DNA of 64,000 bases, from assembly GCF_001705235.1 (NCBI RefSeq), contig NZ_MCGV01000001.1:496001-560000 (forward strand), written 5' to 3'. The notes beneath the pieces are model-generated. The model made no database searches, had not been told where the DNA came from, and saw only the letters and a list, made by a program, of their open reading frames with translations. The translations under genes and the position numbers were made by a program. Of this stretch, positions 16,675-28,774 are shown piece by piece; position 1 is the first letter of the stretch; every line of letters starts with the position of its first letter. Source of the DNA: Clostridium pasteurianum. GTDB lineage: Bacteria > Bacillota > Clostridia > Clostridiales > Clostridiaceae.

Positions 16675-19578
16675 TTAATCCCTGTAAAGTAGCTGTATCA
16701 AATCCTCCTTTGACAAACTACTATTTTGAAGTTCTCCAGTAATAACATTATGAATAAGTTCTTTTTTATCCTCTTGCAACCTTATTATTTTTTCTTCTAT
16801 AGTCCCTCTTGCCACCAGCTTAATTACCTCTACTACATTCTTTTGACCAAGCCTATGAGCTCTATCAGCAGCTTGAGCCTCTACAGCTGGATTCCACCAT
16901 GGATCAAAATGAATAACTAAATTTGCTGATGTTAAGTTAAGTCCTGTACCTCCAGCTTTAAGTGAAATTAAAAACACACGCACGGAAGTACTAGAATTAA
17001 ATTTTTTCACCATATCTACTCTATCCTTTGGCTTTGTCTTTCCATCAAGATAAAAGAATTTAATTTTATGTTTTGTGAGACATTCGCTAAGTTTATTTAA
17101 TGCAGAAGTAAATTGAGAAAATAAAAGTACCTTTCCTCCTGAAGCTATATGTCCTTCAATAAGTTCAAATGCTGCCTGAAGCTTCCCACTTCCTCCCTCA
17201 TAGTCTTCCATTACAAGAGAGGGGTCTAAACATATCTGTCTAAGTCTTGTTAAATATGAAAATATCTCAATTTTACCTTGAGTATTATTTTTCATTAAAG
17301 CCTTTATTCTTTTTACATAATCACCATATATATTCTTTTGAGAAGTTGTCATTTCAACTAAAAGCTTCTTTTCTATTTTATGAGGAAGCTCTTTTATTAC
17401 TTCTTTCTTAGTTCTTCTTAAAATAAAAGGTTGTATCAAAAACTTAAGGTTATCTAAATTTTCATCACCCGTTAAAATAAATTTTTCCTCAAACTTCTCT
17501 CTGGAATATAAGTATCCCGGCATTATAAAATCAAATATAGACCATAGTTCCATTAAACTATTTTCAATAGGCGTTCCAGTCAAAGCAAATTTTGTATCTG
17601 CTTTAATTTTCTTTACAGCTTGCGAGCTTTTAGCCGAAGCATTTTTTATATTCTGTGCCTCATCAATAATACAGTAATCAAAAACAATATCATTATAACT
17701 TTCTACATCCATCCTTAAAGTTCCATAAGTAGTTAAAATGACATCATTTTCACTTATGCTGTCTATTGCTTTTTTTCTTTCTGCTCCGTGAATTATCAAT
17801 ACTTTTAAGTCAGGAGCAAATTTTTTAAGTTCATCCTTCCAGTTATAGATCAACGAAGTAGGACATATAATAAGTGCCTTTTTATCTTTCTCTGCCAATA
17901 AAAAAGCTATAATTTGAATTGTCTTTCCAAGTCCCATTTCATCTGCAAGTATTCCTCCGAAACCCACTTCACTAAGTGTTTTAAGCCATTTAAAGCCCTT
18001 AATTTGATAGTCTCTAAGTGTACCTTTAAAATTATTAGGTACTTCTATATCCTTTATGTTAGTTAATTTATCTTCTATTTTCTGAATCTCATCAGAGCTT
18101 TTCATAAACTTCAATTTTTCACTCACATATAAAGCTTTATTGGCTTCTAATTTTATGCTCTCGCCTTCTAAATAATCATCTGTATTTAAAACTTCAAGAA
18201 CATTAAAAAAACTCCCTATACCATCATCTTCAAAATCCAGAAATCCATTATCTTTCGTCTTGTAGAATTTACTTTTAGACCTATATGCCTGAAATGCACT
18301 ATTCAGTTCCTTTACTCCAATACCATCTATACTATACGAGAAATCATAGTACCCATCCATATCTTTTAAATTCACTTTAATATCATCCGCACCATACACT
18401 TTTGTATCATTAAGTCCGCTGCCTAAAATTATCTTTCCTAAATTTCCAATACCATTTTTCTGTCCACTTAATATGTTAAACAATTCTTCGTCTGTACCTA
18501 TGAACATAAATCTATTCTTCATTTTTATAAAGCCACTATTTTCAATCTTCATAATGAGCTTTTCTTCTTTTTTATAATCACGCATAAAAGAATCTTGAGG
18601 TCTATTTTTATCTAATATATTAACTTTTTTATCTCCATAATTTAAGAAAACGCAGCAATATACCTTATCCTTCTCCTCAAGCACCAGAAATTCTGGCTTT
18701 AATAAATTGAACATAAAGTTCTTTAAATTCTCTTCTATATTGATATTATCTGAAATACTACTCAAATTACAAATGAGATTATTATAACTTCCTATATTTT
18801 TTCTGTATGTAATTTCACCATTAGCCTTCAGTTTTTCATATAAAACAGAATATTTATCAATCTGATTTTTTGATGGCAAATAAAGTTCATTTCTATAGTA
18901 GTAGACATCATTATTAGAATTCAATGGTACTGGGAATTGCTTATGAGTTGTTAAAACTATGCCTCTTTTATCCTCCTTTAAATTAAAGGTTAATGGCAAA
19001 TCCTTATGTATAATTGGAACCATAAATTCTATATAATCAAATTTAAACTTTATTTTTCTTTTTTCTATGCTAGCTAAAAATGCCCTTAAATTATTTGGTT
19101 TAATTAAAGCCCACTCACCCATTGAAACTTTCTGAACTTTATAATAAACAGAATCATTTTCCACTTTTCTGATAAGCCTAAATATAGAATTACTTTGAAT
19201 TTTTTTGCTTTCGCATGTAGCTCTTTTTTCTAGAGGTCTGCTTGTTTTACTTCTAGAAAGCAATTTTAGAAACTTACAGCTGGCAGCAGCTATATGGCTG
19301 CATTTTAAATTATATCCACTTGAATGCAACTCTTTGAAGTCACTGCATGAACATTCTACTCCATCAAGTTTTTTCTTTTCAAAATTAATCTTAATATGTA
19401 CATTAAATTCATCAGGTTTATTTTTGTCTCTTATCCTACTATAAATATGATATATATTATCTATCTTTTTTCCTCTAAAATATGTAACTAAACCACTATT
19501 TAAAGCATCTTCCCCTTCCTTTTTCATAAAGTCGGAAGTTCCTTCAAGTAATATGGATTTCAATTCACGTAACTTCAA
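16675..19578 (-). CDS. SNF2-family helicase with SWIM zinc finger
   Basis: A 967-residue protein. A SWIM-type zinc motif lies at ~78-100 (CSCSDF...KCSHIAA). A long middle region follows, then SNF2 ATPase motifs from ~540: LADEMGLGKTIQ, ICPTSLIYNW, DEAQNIKN, ALTGTPIENS. The helicase C domain has LFSQFTSAL, LISLKAGGTGLNLT and ADRAHRLGQ. These are dsDNA translocases; the SWIM/SNF2 pairing is common in clostridia but has no firm role. The start is TTG 19578, chosen because an AAGGAAGTG site lies nine bases upstream and no ATG fits. No partner gene is adjacent. Confidence 0.9.
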   Translation of the reverse strand: MKLRELKSILLEGTSDFMKKEGEDALNSGLVTYFRGKKIDNIYHIYSRIRDKNKPDEFNVHIKINFEKKKLDGVECSCSDFKELHSSGYNLKCSHIAAASCKFLKLLSRSKTSRPLEKRATCESKKIQSNSIFRLIRKVENDSVYYKVQKVSMGEWALIKPNNLRAFLASIEKRKIKFKFDYIEFMVPIIHKDLPLTFNLKEDKRGIVLTTHKQFPVPLNSNNDVYYYRNELYLPSKNQIDKYSVLYEKLKANGEITYRKNIGSYNNLICNLSSISDNINIEENLKNFMFNLLKPEFLVLEEKDKVYCCVFLNYGDKKVNILDKNRPQDSFMRDYKKEEKLIMKIENSGFIKMKNRFMFIGTDEELFNILSGQKNGIGNLGKIILGSGLNDTKVYGADDIKVNLKDMDGYYDFSYSIDGIGVKELNSAFQAYRSKSKFYKTKDNGFLDFEDDGIGSFFNVLEVLNTDDYLEGESIKLEANKALYVSEKLKFMKSSDEIQKIEDKLTNIKDIEVPNNFKGTLRDYQIKGFKWLKTLSEVGFGGILADEMGLGKTIQIIAFLLAEKDKKALIICPTSLIYNWKDELKKFAPDLKVLIIHGAERKKAIDSISENDVILTTYGTLRMDVESYNDIVFDYCIIDEAQNIKNASAKSSQAVKKIKADTKFALTGTPIENSLMELWSIFDFIMPGYLYSREKFEEKFILTGDENLDNLKFLIQPFILRRTKKEVIKELPHKIEKKLLVEMTTSQKNIYGDYVKRIKALMKNNTQGKIEIFSYLTRLRQICLDPSLVMEDYEGGSGKLQAAFELIEGHIASGGKVLLFSQFTSALNKLSECLTKHKIKFFYLDGKTKPKDRVDMVKKFNSSTSVRVFLISLKAGGTGLNLTSANLVIHFDPWWNPAVEAQAADRAHRLGQKNVVEVIKLVARGTIEEKIIRLQEDKKELIHNVITGELQNSSLSKEDLIQLLYRD

Positions 19579-19665
19579 ATAATCACTTCCTTTAAAACAC
19601 TACTGAGCCTCATTATCTAAACCCTGCAAATTAGCTGTATCCTTAGCAAAATTAATTATATCACA

Positions 19666-19705
19666 AAAAGCACTTATATTGATATGACGCCTATAAAGTG
19701 CTTTT
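19666..19705 (-). terminator. Terminator of the PadR/DUF2812 operon
   Basis: AAAAGCACTT at 19666-19675 pairs with AAGTGCTTTT at 19696-19705. On the minus strand it is followed by T-rich sequence, about 70 bases after the DUF2812 stop. Confidence 0.65.
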
Positions 19706-19776
19706 ATTGCTCCAATTTTTTCATTACTACCAAAGCAAATAAATAATAAACAAATATATCAAAACAATTATTTCAA

Positions 19777-20511
19777 TCATTTCTTTTTTCCACTACATAA
19801 GATTTTGTCTTCTCTAAAATTAGATACTATTAGAATAATATCAAACACTGCAATTAATATAAACATTAATGAAATACAATATTTCTTTTTCACTAACTCA
19901 CGTATTCCCATAAAAATAAAACTAACACTTATAAATGCATAAAATATAGATAACTTAGTATTGAATCCTAAAATACTTTTATTTCCATTTAATTTATTTA
20001 TTCTGCCCTTATATGCTAGATACGGCATAAAGCTAAAGATGAATGTACAAATACTTAGAATAAATAATATAAAAGCAGCTATAAATACAGGTCTTATAAA
20101 AACAAATGAAATACATGATAAGGCTGCAAAAGCAATAACTGCAATTAGAGAATAAATGCTTCCCTTACACGTTAGTTTCTTCATTCTGGTATACTTATCT
20201 ATTTCTGATTCACGTTCAGTATATATAGGTTTTGTTCCTTCCGGTGCCGAAAATATATGCATTATATTGCCTGATGAAACAACCCGTGTCCAACCTGCTT
20301 CTGAGAACAAATCAAAATATTCTTCAGTTGGCTCATCCTGATAATCAAGAGTATACTCTATATTCTGTGGCTTACCCCTTTTTAATTTATAAAAAAATTC
20401 ACCTGAAATACCTTCTAATATCCATCCCTCTTTTGCATAATTTTTAAGTTTCTCCATATCGCTTTCTTCACTAAAAGCAAATCCACCAATAGCAAAATAT
20501 TTATTCTTCAT
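19777..20511 (-). CDS. DUF2812 membrane protein
   Basis: A 244-residue protein. The N-terminal ~110 residues are the soluble DUF2812 domain (KLKNYAKEGWILEG, YTLDYQDEPTEEYFDLFSEAGW). Four hydrophobic segments follow in the C-terminal half and the tail is basic. It sits 13 bases after a PadR regulator gene. PadR-DUF2812 pairs are common in Firmicutes, and the membrane protein is thought to act with or downstream of the regulator in envelope stress or drug response, though the mechanism is not known. GGGGGAGG ribosome site before ATG 20511. Confidence 0.8.
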   Translation of the reverse strand: MKNKYFAIGGFAFSEESDMEKLKNYAKEGWILEGISGEFFYKLKRGKPQNIEYTLDYQDEPTEEYFDLFSEAGWTRVVSSGNIMHIFSAPEGTKPIYTERESEIDKYTRMKKLTCKGSIYSLIAVIAFAALSCISFVFIRPVFIAAFILFILSICTFIFSFMPYLAYKGRINKLNGNKSILGFNTKLSIFYAFISVSFIFMGIRELVKKKYCISLMFILIAVFDIILIVSNFREDKILCSGKKK

Positions 20512-20524
20512 TTTGCCTCCCCCT

Positions 20525-20845
20525 TTATTTTAAAAAATGTTCAGCAAACTTGACCATTTTTTTCTTTCGTTCAATTTCCTGTATAAGTCTTTCACGTCCT
20601 AATTCTGTAATTCTATATACTTTCTTATTTTCATCTGGCACTTTAATTAACTCCACAAGTCCTGCTTTTAATAATTTTTTCAGTGTAGTATAAAGCGAAG
20701 CAGGACCAATTACAACTTCATTATCTGTTAATTCTTCAATCGTTTTCATAATCAAATAACCGTGCTTTTCCTCTATTACACTGGATAGAATATAGAAAGC
20801 TGAATCAGTTAATTCTCCTATATCAATAGAACCTTTTCGCGGCAT
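20525..20845 (-). CDS. PadR-family transcriptional regulator
   Basis: A 106-residue winged-helix protein (LTDSAFYILSSVIEEKHGYLIM, GPASLYTTLKKLLKAGLVEL, KKVYRITELGRERL), with the usual PadR-s length and a short C-terminal dimer helix. It probably represses its own two-gene operon through the repeated ATATCATTTAAT-like sites just upstream. A GAGGGAG site precedes ATG 20845. Confidence 0.92.
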   Translation of the reverse strand: MPRKGSIDIGELTDSAFYILSSVIEEKHGYLIMKTIEELTDNEVVIGPASLYTTLKKLLKAGLVELIKVPDENKKVYRITELGRERLIQEIERKKKMVKFAEHFLK

Positions 20846-20873
20846 AGTTCTCTCCCTCTTTGCAATTTACACT

Positions 20874-20925
20874 ATATCATTAAATGATATATCATTAAAT
20901 ATAATATATCATTTAATAATATATT
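20874..20925. promoter_or_regulatory. Likely PadR operator cluster
   Basis: Three spaced inverted copies of ATATCATTAAAT / ATTTAATGATAT lie in about 50 bases immediately upstream of padR (ATATCATTAAATGATATATC, then ATATATCATTTAATAATAT). PadR dimers bind such A/T-only dyads at their own promoters; the assignment to this protein is inferred. Confidence 0.6.
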
Positions 20926-20950
20926 TGTCAAATATTTAGACAAAAATTAA

Positions 20951-20970
20951 GAGGAGCCATAAAGCTCCTC
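20951..20970 (-). terminator. Terminator of the DeoR/GH1 cluster
   Basis: Minus-strand GAGGAGC-TTTATG-GCTCCTC followed by TTAATTTTTG, just after the stop codon of GH1 copy 2. Confidence 0.8.
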
Positions 20971-20979
20971 CTAAACTTA

Positions 20980-22395
<1,416 letters not shown>

Positions 22396-22498
22396 TTATT
22401 CCTCCTTATTATACTGTATTTACTATGTCATATTTTTCCCTTAATAACTTAAAACAATACTATACTTTCAAAACAGAATTACAGCTAAAAGTGATTCT

Positions 22499-23944
<1,446 letters not shown>

Positions 23945-23959
23945 TCACAAATATTCATT

Positions 23960-24006
23960 ATTGTTCTGTATATGAACATATTATAATATTTTGTTCATTT
24001 AGTCAA
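23960..24006 (-). promoter_or_regulatory. Promoter and DeoR-type operator of GH1 copy 3
   Basis: Minus-strand TTGACT (24006-24001) and TAATAT/TATAAT (about 23985-23978) make a sigma-A-like promoter. Directly downstream, 23960-23976 reads ATTGTTCTGTATATGAA on the plus strand, matching ATTGTTCATTATATGAA before the deoR-type gene at 15 of 17 positions. A further inverted pair, ATGAACA...TGTTCAT, spans the -10 region. Confidence 0.65.
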
Positions 24007-24026
24007 TGTAAAATTCATGTCATTTT

Positions 24027-24764
24027 TTATGCGTAAATTATTCTAAGCCTGTCATCAAAAAAATTAACTTTTGAATCGGTTATAACAGTAAGTTCATCAA
24101 GTTTAGCATAAGTATAAAATTTTCTCACGTCAAACTTAGAGTTATCTGCAAGCACATAGCAACGCTGAGATGATTTTATAACCGCTTTCTTTAGATTTAC
24201 ATCCATTAAGGTATTTGTTTTAAACCCTCCAATAGAATCAATTCCAAGAGTACCTAAAAAAGAAATATTAAAATTCATCATACCTATTTTTTCTTCTGCA
24301 TCTTCGCTTACCACTAAATTTCTTTCTTTATCCGCATAGCCACCTAGTATATAAGCATCCATGTCATTATTAATAAGCTTCTGTATATGTTTTATTCCAT
24401 TAGTAACCACAGTAACATTCTTTGCTGTTATATAATCTATTAGATAGTATGCGGTAGAACCAGCATCTATAAAAATAAAATCATTATCTTTTATTAGCGA
24501 TGCTGCTTTTTTAGCTATCTTTTTCTTTTCTTCTTTATTTGTAACAAAAATTTTCTCTATAATTTCTTTTGTTATCTCTTCATCCTCAACTATTTGTGCT
24601 CCGCCTCTTACCCTTTTGACAAGGTTCTTCTTTTCCATTTCTATAAGGTCACGTCTCACAGTTGACCTTGATATATTAAAAGCCTCCATCAACTCTTCCA
24701 CGCTTGCAGCTTCATTTTGCTTTAAATATTTCAGAATTTTTTCCCATCTTTCAAGTATTACCAT
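24027..24764 (-). CDS. DeoR-family sugar-operon repressor
   Basis: A 245-residue regulator. The N-terminus is the DeoR helix-turn-helix (VEELMEAFNISRSTVRRDL, then KKNLVKRVRGGA). The DeoRC sensor domain follows (FIDAGSTAYYLIDYI, VVTNGIKHIQKL, YVLADNSKFD), which binds a phosphosugar effector. ATG 24764 follows GGGTG at a usable distance; a GTG nine bases upstream is the alternative. It lies directly upstream of two GH1 genes and shares an operator-like motif with the first, so it probably represses them until a phosphorylated sugar is present. Confidence 0.9.
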   Translation of the reverse strand: MVILERWEKILKYLKQNEAASVEELMEAFNISRSTVRRDLIEMEKKNLVKRVRGGAQIVEDEEITKEIIEKIFVTNKEEKKKIAKKAASLIKDNDFIFIDAGSTAYYLIDYITAKNVTVVTNGIKHIQKLINNDMDAYILGGYADKERNLVVSEDAEEKIGMMNFNISFLGTLGIDSIGGFKTNTLMDVNLKKAVIKSSQRCYVLADNSKFDVRKFYTYAKLDELTVITDSKVNFFDDRLRIIYA

Positions 24765-24787
24765 TTTTATCACCCATTACGATTCAA

Positions 24788-24837
24788 ATTGTTCATTATA
24801 TGAATAAAATGTTATCATTCTATTCATGCATTGTCAA
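24788..24837 (-). promoter_or_regulatory. Promoter and autoregulatory operator of the deoR-type gene
   Basis: Minus-strand TTGACA (24837-24832), a 17-base spacer, and TAACAT (24814-24809). Four bases further on is the motif ATTGTTCATTATATGAA (24788-24804, plus strand) with the exact dyad TTCAT-ATA-ATGAA. The position just after the -10 box suits repression, and the layout matches the promoter of GH1 copy 3. Confidence 0.65.
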
Positions 24838-24849
24838 TTCTATATACTC

Positions 24850-25755
24850 CTATTGCGGTTTTTTAAAATAATATAATTTGCCATCCTCAATTGAATACTC
24901 AAGCAAATTTTTGTTATATAGACATGATACAAAAGCAGAAACTGCCGAAAAATTTATATGATATTGATTAAAATCCATAGACAAATCATTCAATATGGCT
25001 AAATTCTCAAGTATATCTTCCCTAGTTAAAGGTTGGTCTAAAAGCTCCATTATCTGATTTTTATAATTTTGTATGTTCCTAAGGTTAGAATCTACAATTT
25101 TTAAAATTTCTTCTTTTTCTACAGCTCTATTAGAATGGCTTATTACAAAATAATCCGCATCAATTTCTCTTATTTTATTTAAAGTTTCCTCCTCCATATC
25201 TATATCATAAAGGTATGGAAGTGAATATTTTTTTAGAGTTTCAGGAGAAAATATACTATCTCCTAAAAAGCACACCTTTTCCCTAGTAATTATTCCAATT
25301 AAGTCTATTGTATGACCTCCAAGGTTTATTATTTCAAATTTTTCATCATTTATTTTGCTTTCACCTTCACTTAAAACCTCATCCACCATAAATGGCTTGT
25401 TGCTTTTGTGAAGTTCCCTTATAGCACTTGCCCCAAAAAGACCTGTAGGATACAAATGAGTATTCTCCATACTTACTTTTTCCTTTTGAGAAGCATATAC
25501 AATACACCCTGGATAATTATTTTGAAAATATATATTTCCACCACAGTGATCTAAATGATGATGAGTATTAATTATGTATTTAGGGTGAAGTCCATTTTCT
25601 ATTAGAACCTCATCTATTTTTCTTGCATCAGTATTATTCATTCCTGTATCAACTAAAAGACAATTCTTATTTTTAAATACATACACGCCTATGTTAGTGG
25701 GAGCGTTTATATAATAAGTGTTTCCCTTTATTTTCTCTAATTTCATATTTGACAT
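24850..25755 (-). CDS. MBL-fold metallo-hydrolase
   Basis: A 301-residue metallo-beta-lactamase-fold protein. The metal motif is NTHHHLDHCGG (HxHxDH), preceded by LLVDTGMN. Later ligands lie in INLGGHTIDLIG, CFLGDSIF and VISHSN. The C-terminal ~70 residues form a helical tail as in multidomain hydrolases of the glyoxalase II-like group. Substrate unknown; such proteins cleave thioesters, lactones or phosphodiesters. It starts MSNMKLEKIKG after an AAAGGGG site at rather long spacing, so the second Met is possible. It is divergent from the acyltransferase gene. Confidence 0.85.
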   Translation of the reverse strand: MSNMKLEKIKGNTYYINAPTNIGVYVFKNKNCLLVDTGMNNTDARKIDEVLIENGLHPKYIINTHHHLDHCGGNIYFQNNYPGCIVYASQKEKVSMENTHLYPTGLFGASAIRELHKSNKPFMVDEVLSEGESKINDEKFEIINLGGHTIDLIGIITREKVCFLGDSIFSPETLKKYSLPYLYDIDMEEETLNKIREIDADYFVISHSNRAVEKEEILKIVDSNLRNIQNYKNQIMELLDQPLTREDILENLAILNDLSMDFNQYHINFSAVSAFVSCLYNKNLLEYSIEDGKLYYFKKPQ

Positions 25756-25884
25756 AACTTAATATTTTGCCCCTTTCATATATCTATTATTTATATTTCA
25801 ATAACACTTAACTGCAATTTTATACTATTTTACATTTTTTATCATAAAATGTATAATATATATATAATTTTTGAAGGATTGGTG

Positions 25885-26973
25885 ATGCAAACAATGGAGA
25901 CCTTAAAACTATTTTTTTCAGATTATATTTTTATTGGGATATTAGCATATATTATATTACCGTTGATGTTATTTTACAAAAGTTCAATATACAGCTTTGG
26001 TTCATACAACACTGAATTCTTGTCCAAGAGATCAACAGACTGCATAAAAGGTTTAAGTATTCTAGTGGTAATTTTACACCATATATCACTTAGAATGCAA
26101 CATCCAGGTTCTATGCTTATATATACTACATTTGGATATCTTGCTGTAAGCATGTTTCTATTTTTCTCAGGTTATGGTTTAATGACCTCAAAATTAAAAA
26201 AGCAAAATTATTTCAAAGGATTTTTTTCAAAAAGACTCAGTAAAGTTTACATACCATTTATTATAATTAATATGATTACCCTGACAGCTCTCATTGCCAT
26301 CTATAATGCTGATTTCAGTGTAAAGCAGCTAATATTTAACACATTAGGCTTATCCCTAATCGATTCCACACAATGGTTTGTAATTACCATTATAATATTT
26401 TATGTATTTTTTTATCTATCCTTTAGGTTTTTAAGCTTAAAAATTGCCCCTCATGTACTTCTTGGTCTTACCGGTATTTACTTTTTCTCATTATTATTAT
26501 TCGCATTTAGATTTCAATGGATATATAATACAGCTTTTTGTTTTCCTCTTGGAGTCTATACAGCTTTACATTATGATAGCTTTGTGAACTTTATTAAAAA
26601 GCATTACATATCCTGCTTAATTTCATCTTTAGTATTGTTCTTGGTATTTTTCTCTTTAGGTAATCTTATTCCATCAATATTTATGAGCTTATGCAATACA
26701 ATATCCTCTGTGCTTTTCGTATTTGTAATTTTACTATTCCTATTTAAAGTAAAATTAAATTCTAAGCCACTTATCTTTATAAGTACCATGGCTTATGAAT
26801 TATATATCATTCATGTGAAAATTATGGTACCCTATTTTAATTCTGTATCATTAAAAGGAAGTTACACTGTATATATCTACCTTATAATAACTATATTAGT
26901 ATCATTCATATTTAGCAAATTTTTTAAATTGATACGATTTGATGGAAAAGCAAAACTAACAAAAAACATATAA
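25885..26973 (+). CDS. Acyltransferase 3 family membrane protein
   Basis: A 362-residue protein with about ten membrane segments. It has the family's N-terminal sequence RSTDCIKGLSILVVILHHIS with the key His, then FLFFSGYGLM and FFSKRLSKVYIPF. These enzymes move acetyl or other acyl groups onto sugars of exported polysaccharide or wall polymers. ATG 25885 is chosen for the AAGGATTGG site before it; 12 upstream residues are unsupported. No glycosyltransferase neighbours are present, so the acceptor is unknown. Confidence 0.85.
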   Translation: MQTMETLKLFFSDYIFIGILAYIILPLMLFYKSSIYSFGSYNTEFLSKRSTDCIKGLSILVVILHHISLRMQHPGSMLIYTTFGYLAVSMFLFFSGYGLMTSKLKKQNYFKGFFSKRLSKVYIPFIIINMITLTALIAIYNADFSVKQLIFNTLGLSLIDSTQWFVITIIIFYVFFYLSFRFLSLKIAPHVLLGLTGIYFFSLLLFAFRFQWIYNTAFCFPLGVYTALHYDSFVNFIKKHYISCLISSLVLFLVFFSLGNLIPSIFMSLCNTISSVLFVFVILLFLFKVKLNSKPLIFISTMAYELYIIHVKIMVPYFNSVSLKGSYTVYIYLIITILVSFIFSKFFKLIRFDGKAKLTKNI

Positions 26974-26978
26974 AAATA

Positions 26979-27037
26979 AAGCGAAATAACAGCACTTAAG
27001 AATGTTTGAATCCTTATGAAATGCTGTTATTTCGCTT
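26979..27037. terminator. Terminator between acyltransferase and ABC transporter genes
   Basis: AAGCGAAATAACAGCA at 26979-26994 pairs perfectly (16 bp) with TGCTGTTATTTCGCTT at 27022-27037. The minus strand continues with TTATTTTTAT, so it best serves the ABC operon; it also lies at the end of the plus-strand gene. Confidence 0.8.
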
Positions 27038-27054
27038 AACTAGAAATCTATGAT

Positions 27055-27786
27055 TTACAATAGTTCTATTATACTGCTCTTATATTCCAGTAATTCCTTT
27101 GAGAACAATCTCTTAGTCTTATCCTCTTTAAAAAAATCTAAGTTGAATTTTTTCTTAACAATTCCAGGTTTTGAGCCCAATACATATACACTATCAGACA
27201 AAAATATAGCCTCTTCAATATCATGAGTTATAAAAACAATTGTCCTATTAAGCATATCTTTCATTTTAAGGAGCCACTTTTGCATATTTCCTTTTGTTAT
27301 TGAATCTAATGCTCCAAAAGGTTCATCCAAAAGCATTATTTCCTCTGAAGAAAGAAAAGTTCTTAAAAAACTTGCTCTTTGTCTCATTCCACCCGAAAGT
27401 TCATATGGATATTTATTTTCATATCCTTTAAGTCCCATTACTTCAATATATTTTTGAGCTTTTTCTCTAGATTCTTTCTTATTTACACCTTTAATATCAA
27501 GGGGAAGTACAACATTTTTAATGACAGTTTTCCATGGAAGAAGTAAGTCCTTTTGCTGCATATATCCTATGTCACCTGAGACTTTAACTTCTCCACTTTC
27601 GGCTTTAATAAGCCCAGTTACTATATTAAACAAAGTGCTTTTGCCACAACCACTAGGTCCTAATATGGATACAAACTCTCCTGCTTTAACATCCAGCGAA
27701 ATATCCTTTAGTATAGTTTCAGAATCAAAGCTTTTCGTTACATTTTTAATGCTTATAACCAAATCATTATTTTGACAAGTATTCAT
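27055..27786 (-). CDS. thiZ: ABC transporter ATPase for a thiamine precursor (ThiZ-like)
   Basis: A 243-residue ATPase. Walker [11 protein letters not shown]-loop [10 protein letters not shown], signature [15 protein letters not shown], Walker [13 protein letters not shown], and the switch His in FITHDIEEA. This sequence type is that of nitrate/taurine/HMP importers. ATG 27786 overlaps the end of the binding-protein gene. With the upstream membrane and binding-protein genes and the TPP riboswitch, it powers uptake of a thiamine pyrimidine precursor. Gene name by context and similarity. Confidence 0.88.
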   Translation of the reverse strand: MNTCQNNDLVISIKNVTKSFDSETILKDISLDVKAGEFVSILGPSGCGKSTLFNIVTGLIKAESGEVKVSGDIGYMQQKDLLLPWKTVIKNVVLPLDIKGVNKKESREKAQKYIEVMGLKGYENKYPYELSGGMRQRASFLRTFLSSEEIMLLDEPFGALDSITKGNMQKWLLKMKDMLNRTIVFITHDIEEAIFLSDSVYVLGSKPGIVKKKFNLDFFKEDKTKRLFSKELLEYKSSIIELL

Positions 27787-28762
27787 TTGTAAATGCATCC
27801 TTAGTATTTAAATCTTTCTTTATAAGACCCTTACTCTTCAAAAAATCCCCATAATTTTTCCAAACACTTGACTTCATTTCTCCCCATTTTGATATATCTG
27901 ATGCATAATGAGTAACCATGTATTTTTGACTCTCCACTGCCAATTTTTCATCTATTTCAGGCGCGTATTTTCTAAGTATTTTTGCACTTTCCTCAGGATG
28001 CTTTACAGCATATTCATATCCCTTTTTAGTAGCTTTTAAGAATTTTTTAGCTTTATCAGGGTTCTCGTTTAATATTTTATTGTTCGTTATAAGTAATGGC
28101 GTATAGTAATCAAGTGCAGGGTCCAAATCCTTAACTGCTATATAATTAAGGGGAATTCCCTTTATCTTAGCTTCAATCCCTGTCCAACCTTCAAATACCC
28201 ATGCAAAGTCTACATTCTTTTTAGTAGCTGCAAAGTAATCATCACTACCTATATTAACTATTTTAAGTTTACTGAAATCTGCTCCATTTTTCTCCATTAC
28301 AGCCTTTAAAACAGCTTCTTCCGATGGTGAACCCCATCCACCATAAACTTTTCCTTCAAAATCTTTAACCGAATTAATGTTTTTGCTTTTAGGTGCTGCA
28401 AAGCCAGAAGTATTATGCTCCATTAATGTTGCAACAGCTTTAATAGGTAGAGGATTTTTGCTTGTTAAAGCATAAGTTACATCCTCCTGGTCACTTACTC
28501 CAAAATCACCTTTACCTGTTGCAATGAGATTAGTGACATTTCCGTCAGAAGGCTGAATTATTTTAACATCAAGTCCTTCTTCTTTGTAATATCCTTTATT
28601 TAAAGCAACATACATACCTGTGTGATTTGTATTTGGTGTCCAATCCAATATTACATTTGTTTTTTCTAAGCTTGTCTTTTTTGAACCATTTGTGCATCCA
28701 ACCATCATTGAAGTTGCCATTACTAGAGCCGCCGCCAAAGCAATTATTCTATTTCTTTTCAC
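27767..28762 (-). CDS. thiY: Thiamine-precursor-binding lipoprotein (NMT1/THI5-like, ThiY)
   Basis: A 331-residue lipoprotein. The signal peptide ends at a lipobox-like SMMVGC with Cys23. The mature part begins with the NMT1 motif [23 protein letters not shown], continues with [18 protein letters not shown], and has the typical [13 protein letters not shown] stretch. It should capture an aminopyrimidine thiamine precursor outside the membrane and hand it to ThiX. Its end overlaps thiZ by about 20 bases, and thiX ends 13 bases upstream. Confidence 0.9.
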   Translation of the reverse strand: MKRNRIIALAAALVMATSMMVGCTNGSKKTSLEKTNVILDWTPNTNHTGMYVALNKGYYKEEGLDVKIIQPSDGNVTNLIATGKGDFGVSDQEDVTYALTSKNPLPIKAVATLMEHNTSGFAAPKSKNINSVKDFEGKVYGGWGSPSEEAVLKAVMEKNGADFSKLKIVNIGSDDYFAATKKNVDFAWVFEGWTGIEAKIKGIPLNYIAVKDLDPALDYYTPLLITNNKILNENPDKAKKFLKATKKGYEYAVKHPEESAKILRKYAPEIDEKLAVESQKYMVTHYASDISKWGEMKSSVWKNYGDFLKSKGLIKKDLNTKDAFTNEYLSK

Positions 28763-28774
28763 GTAAATCTCTCC

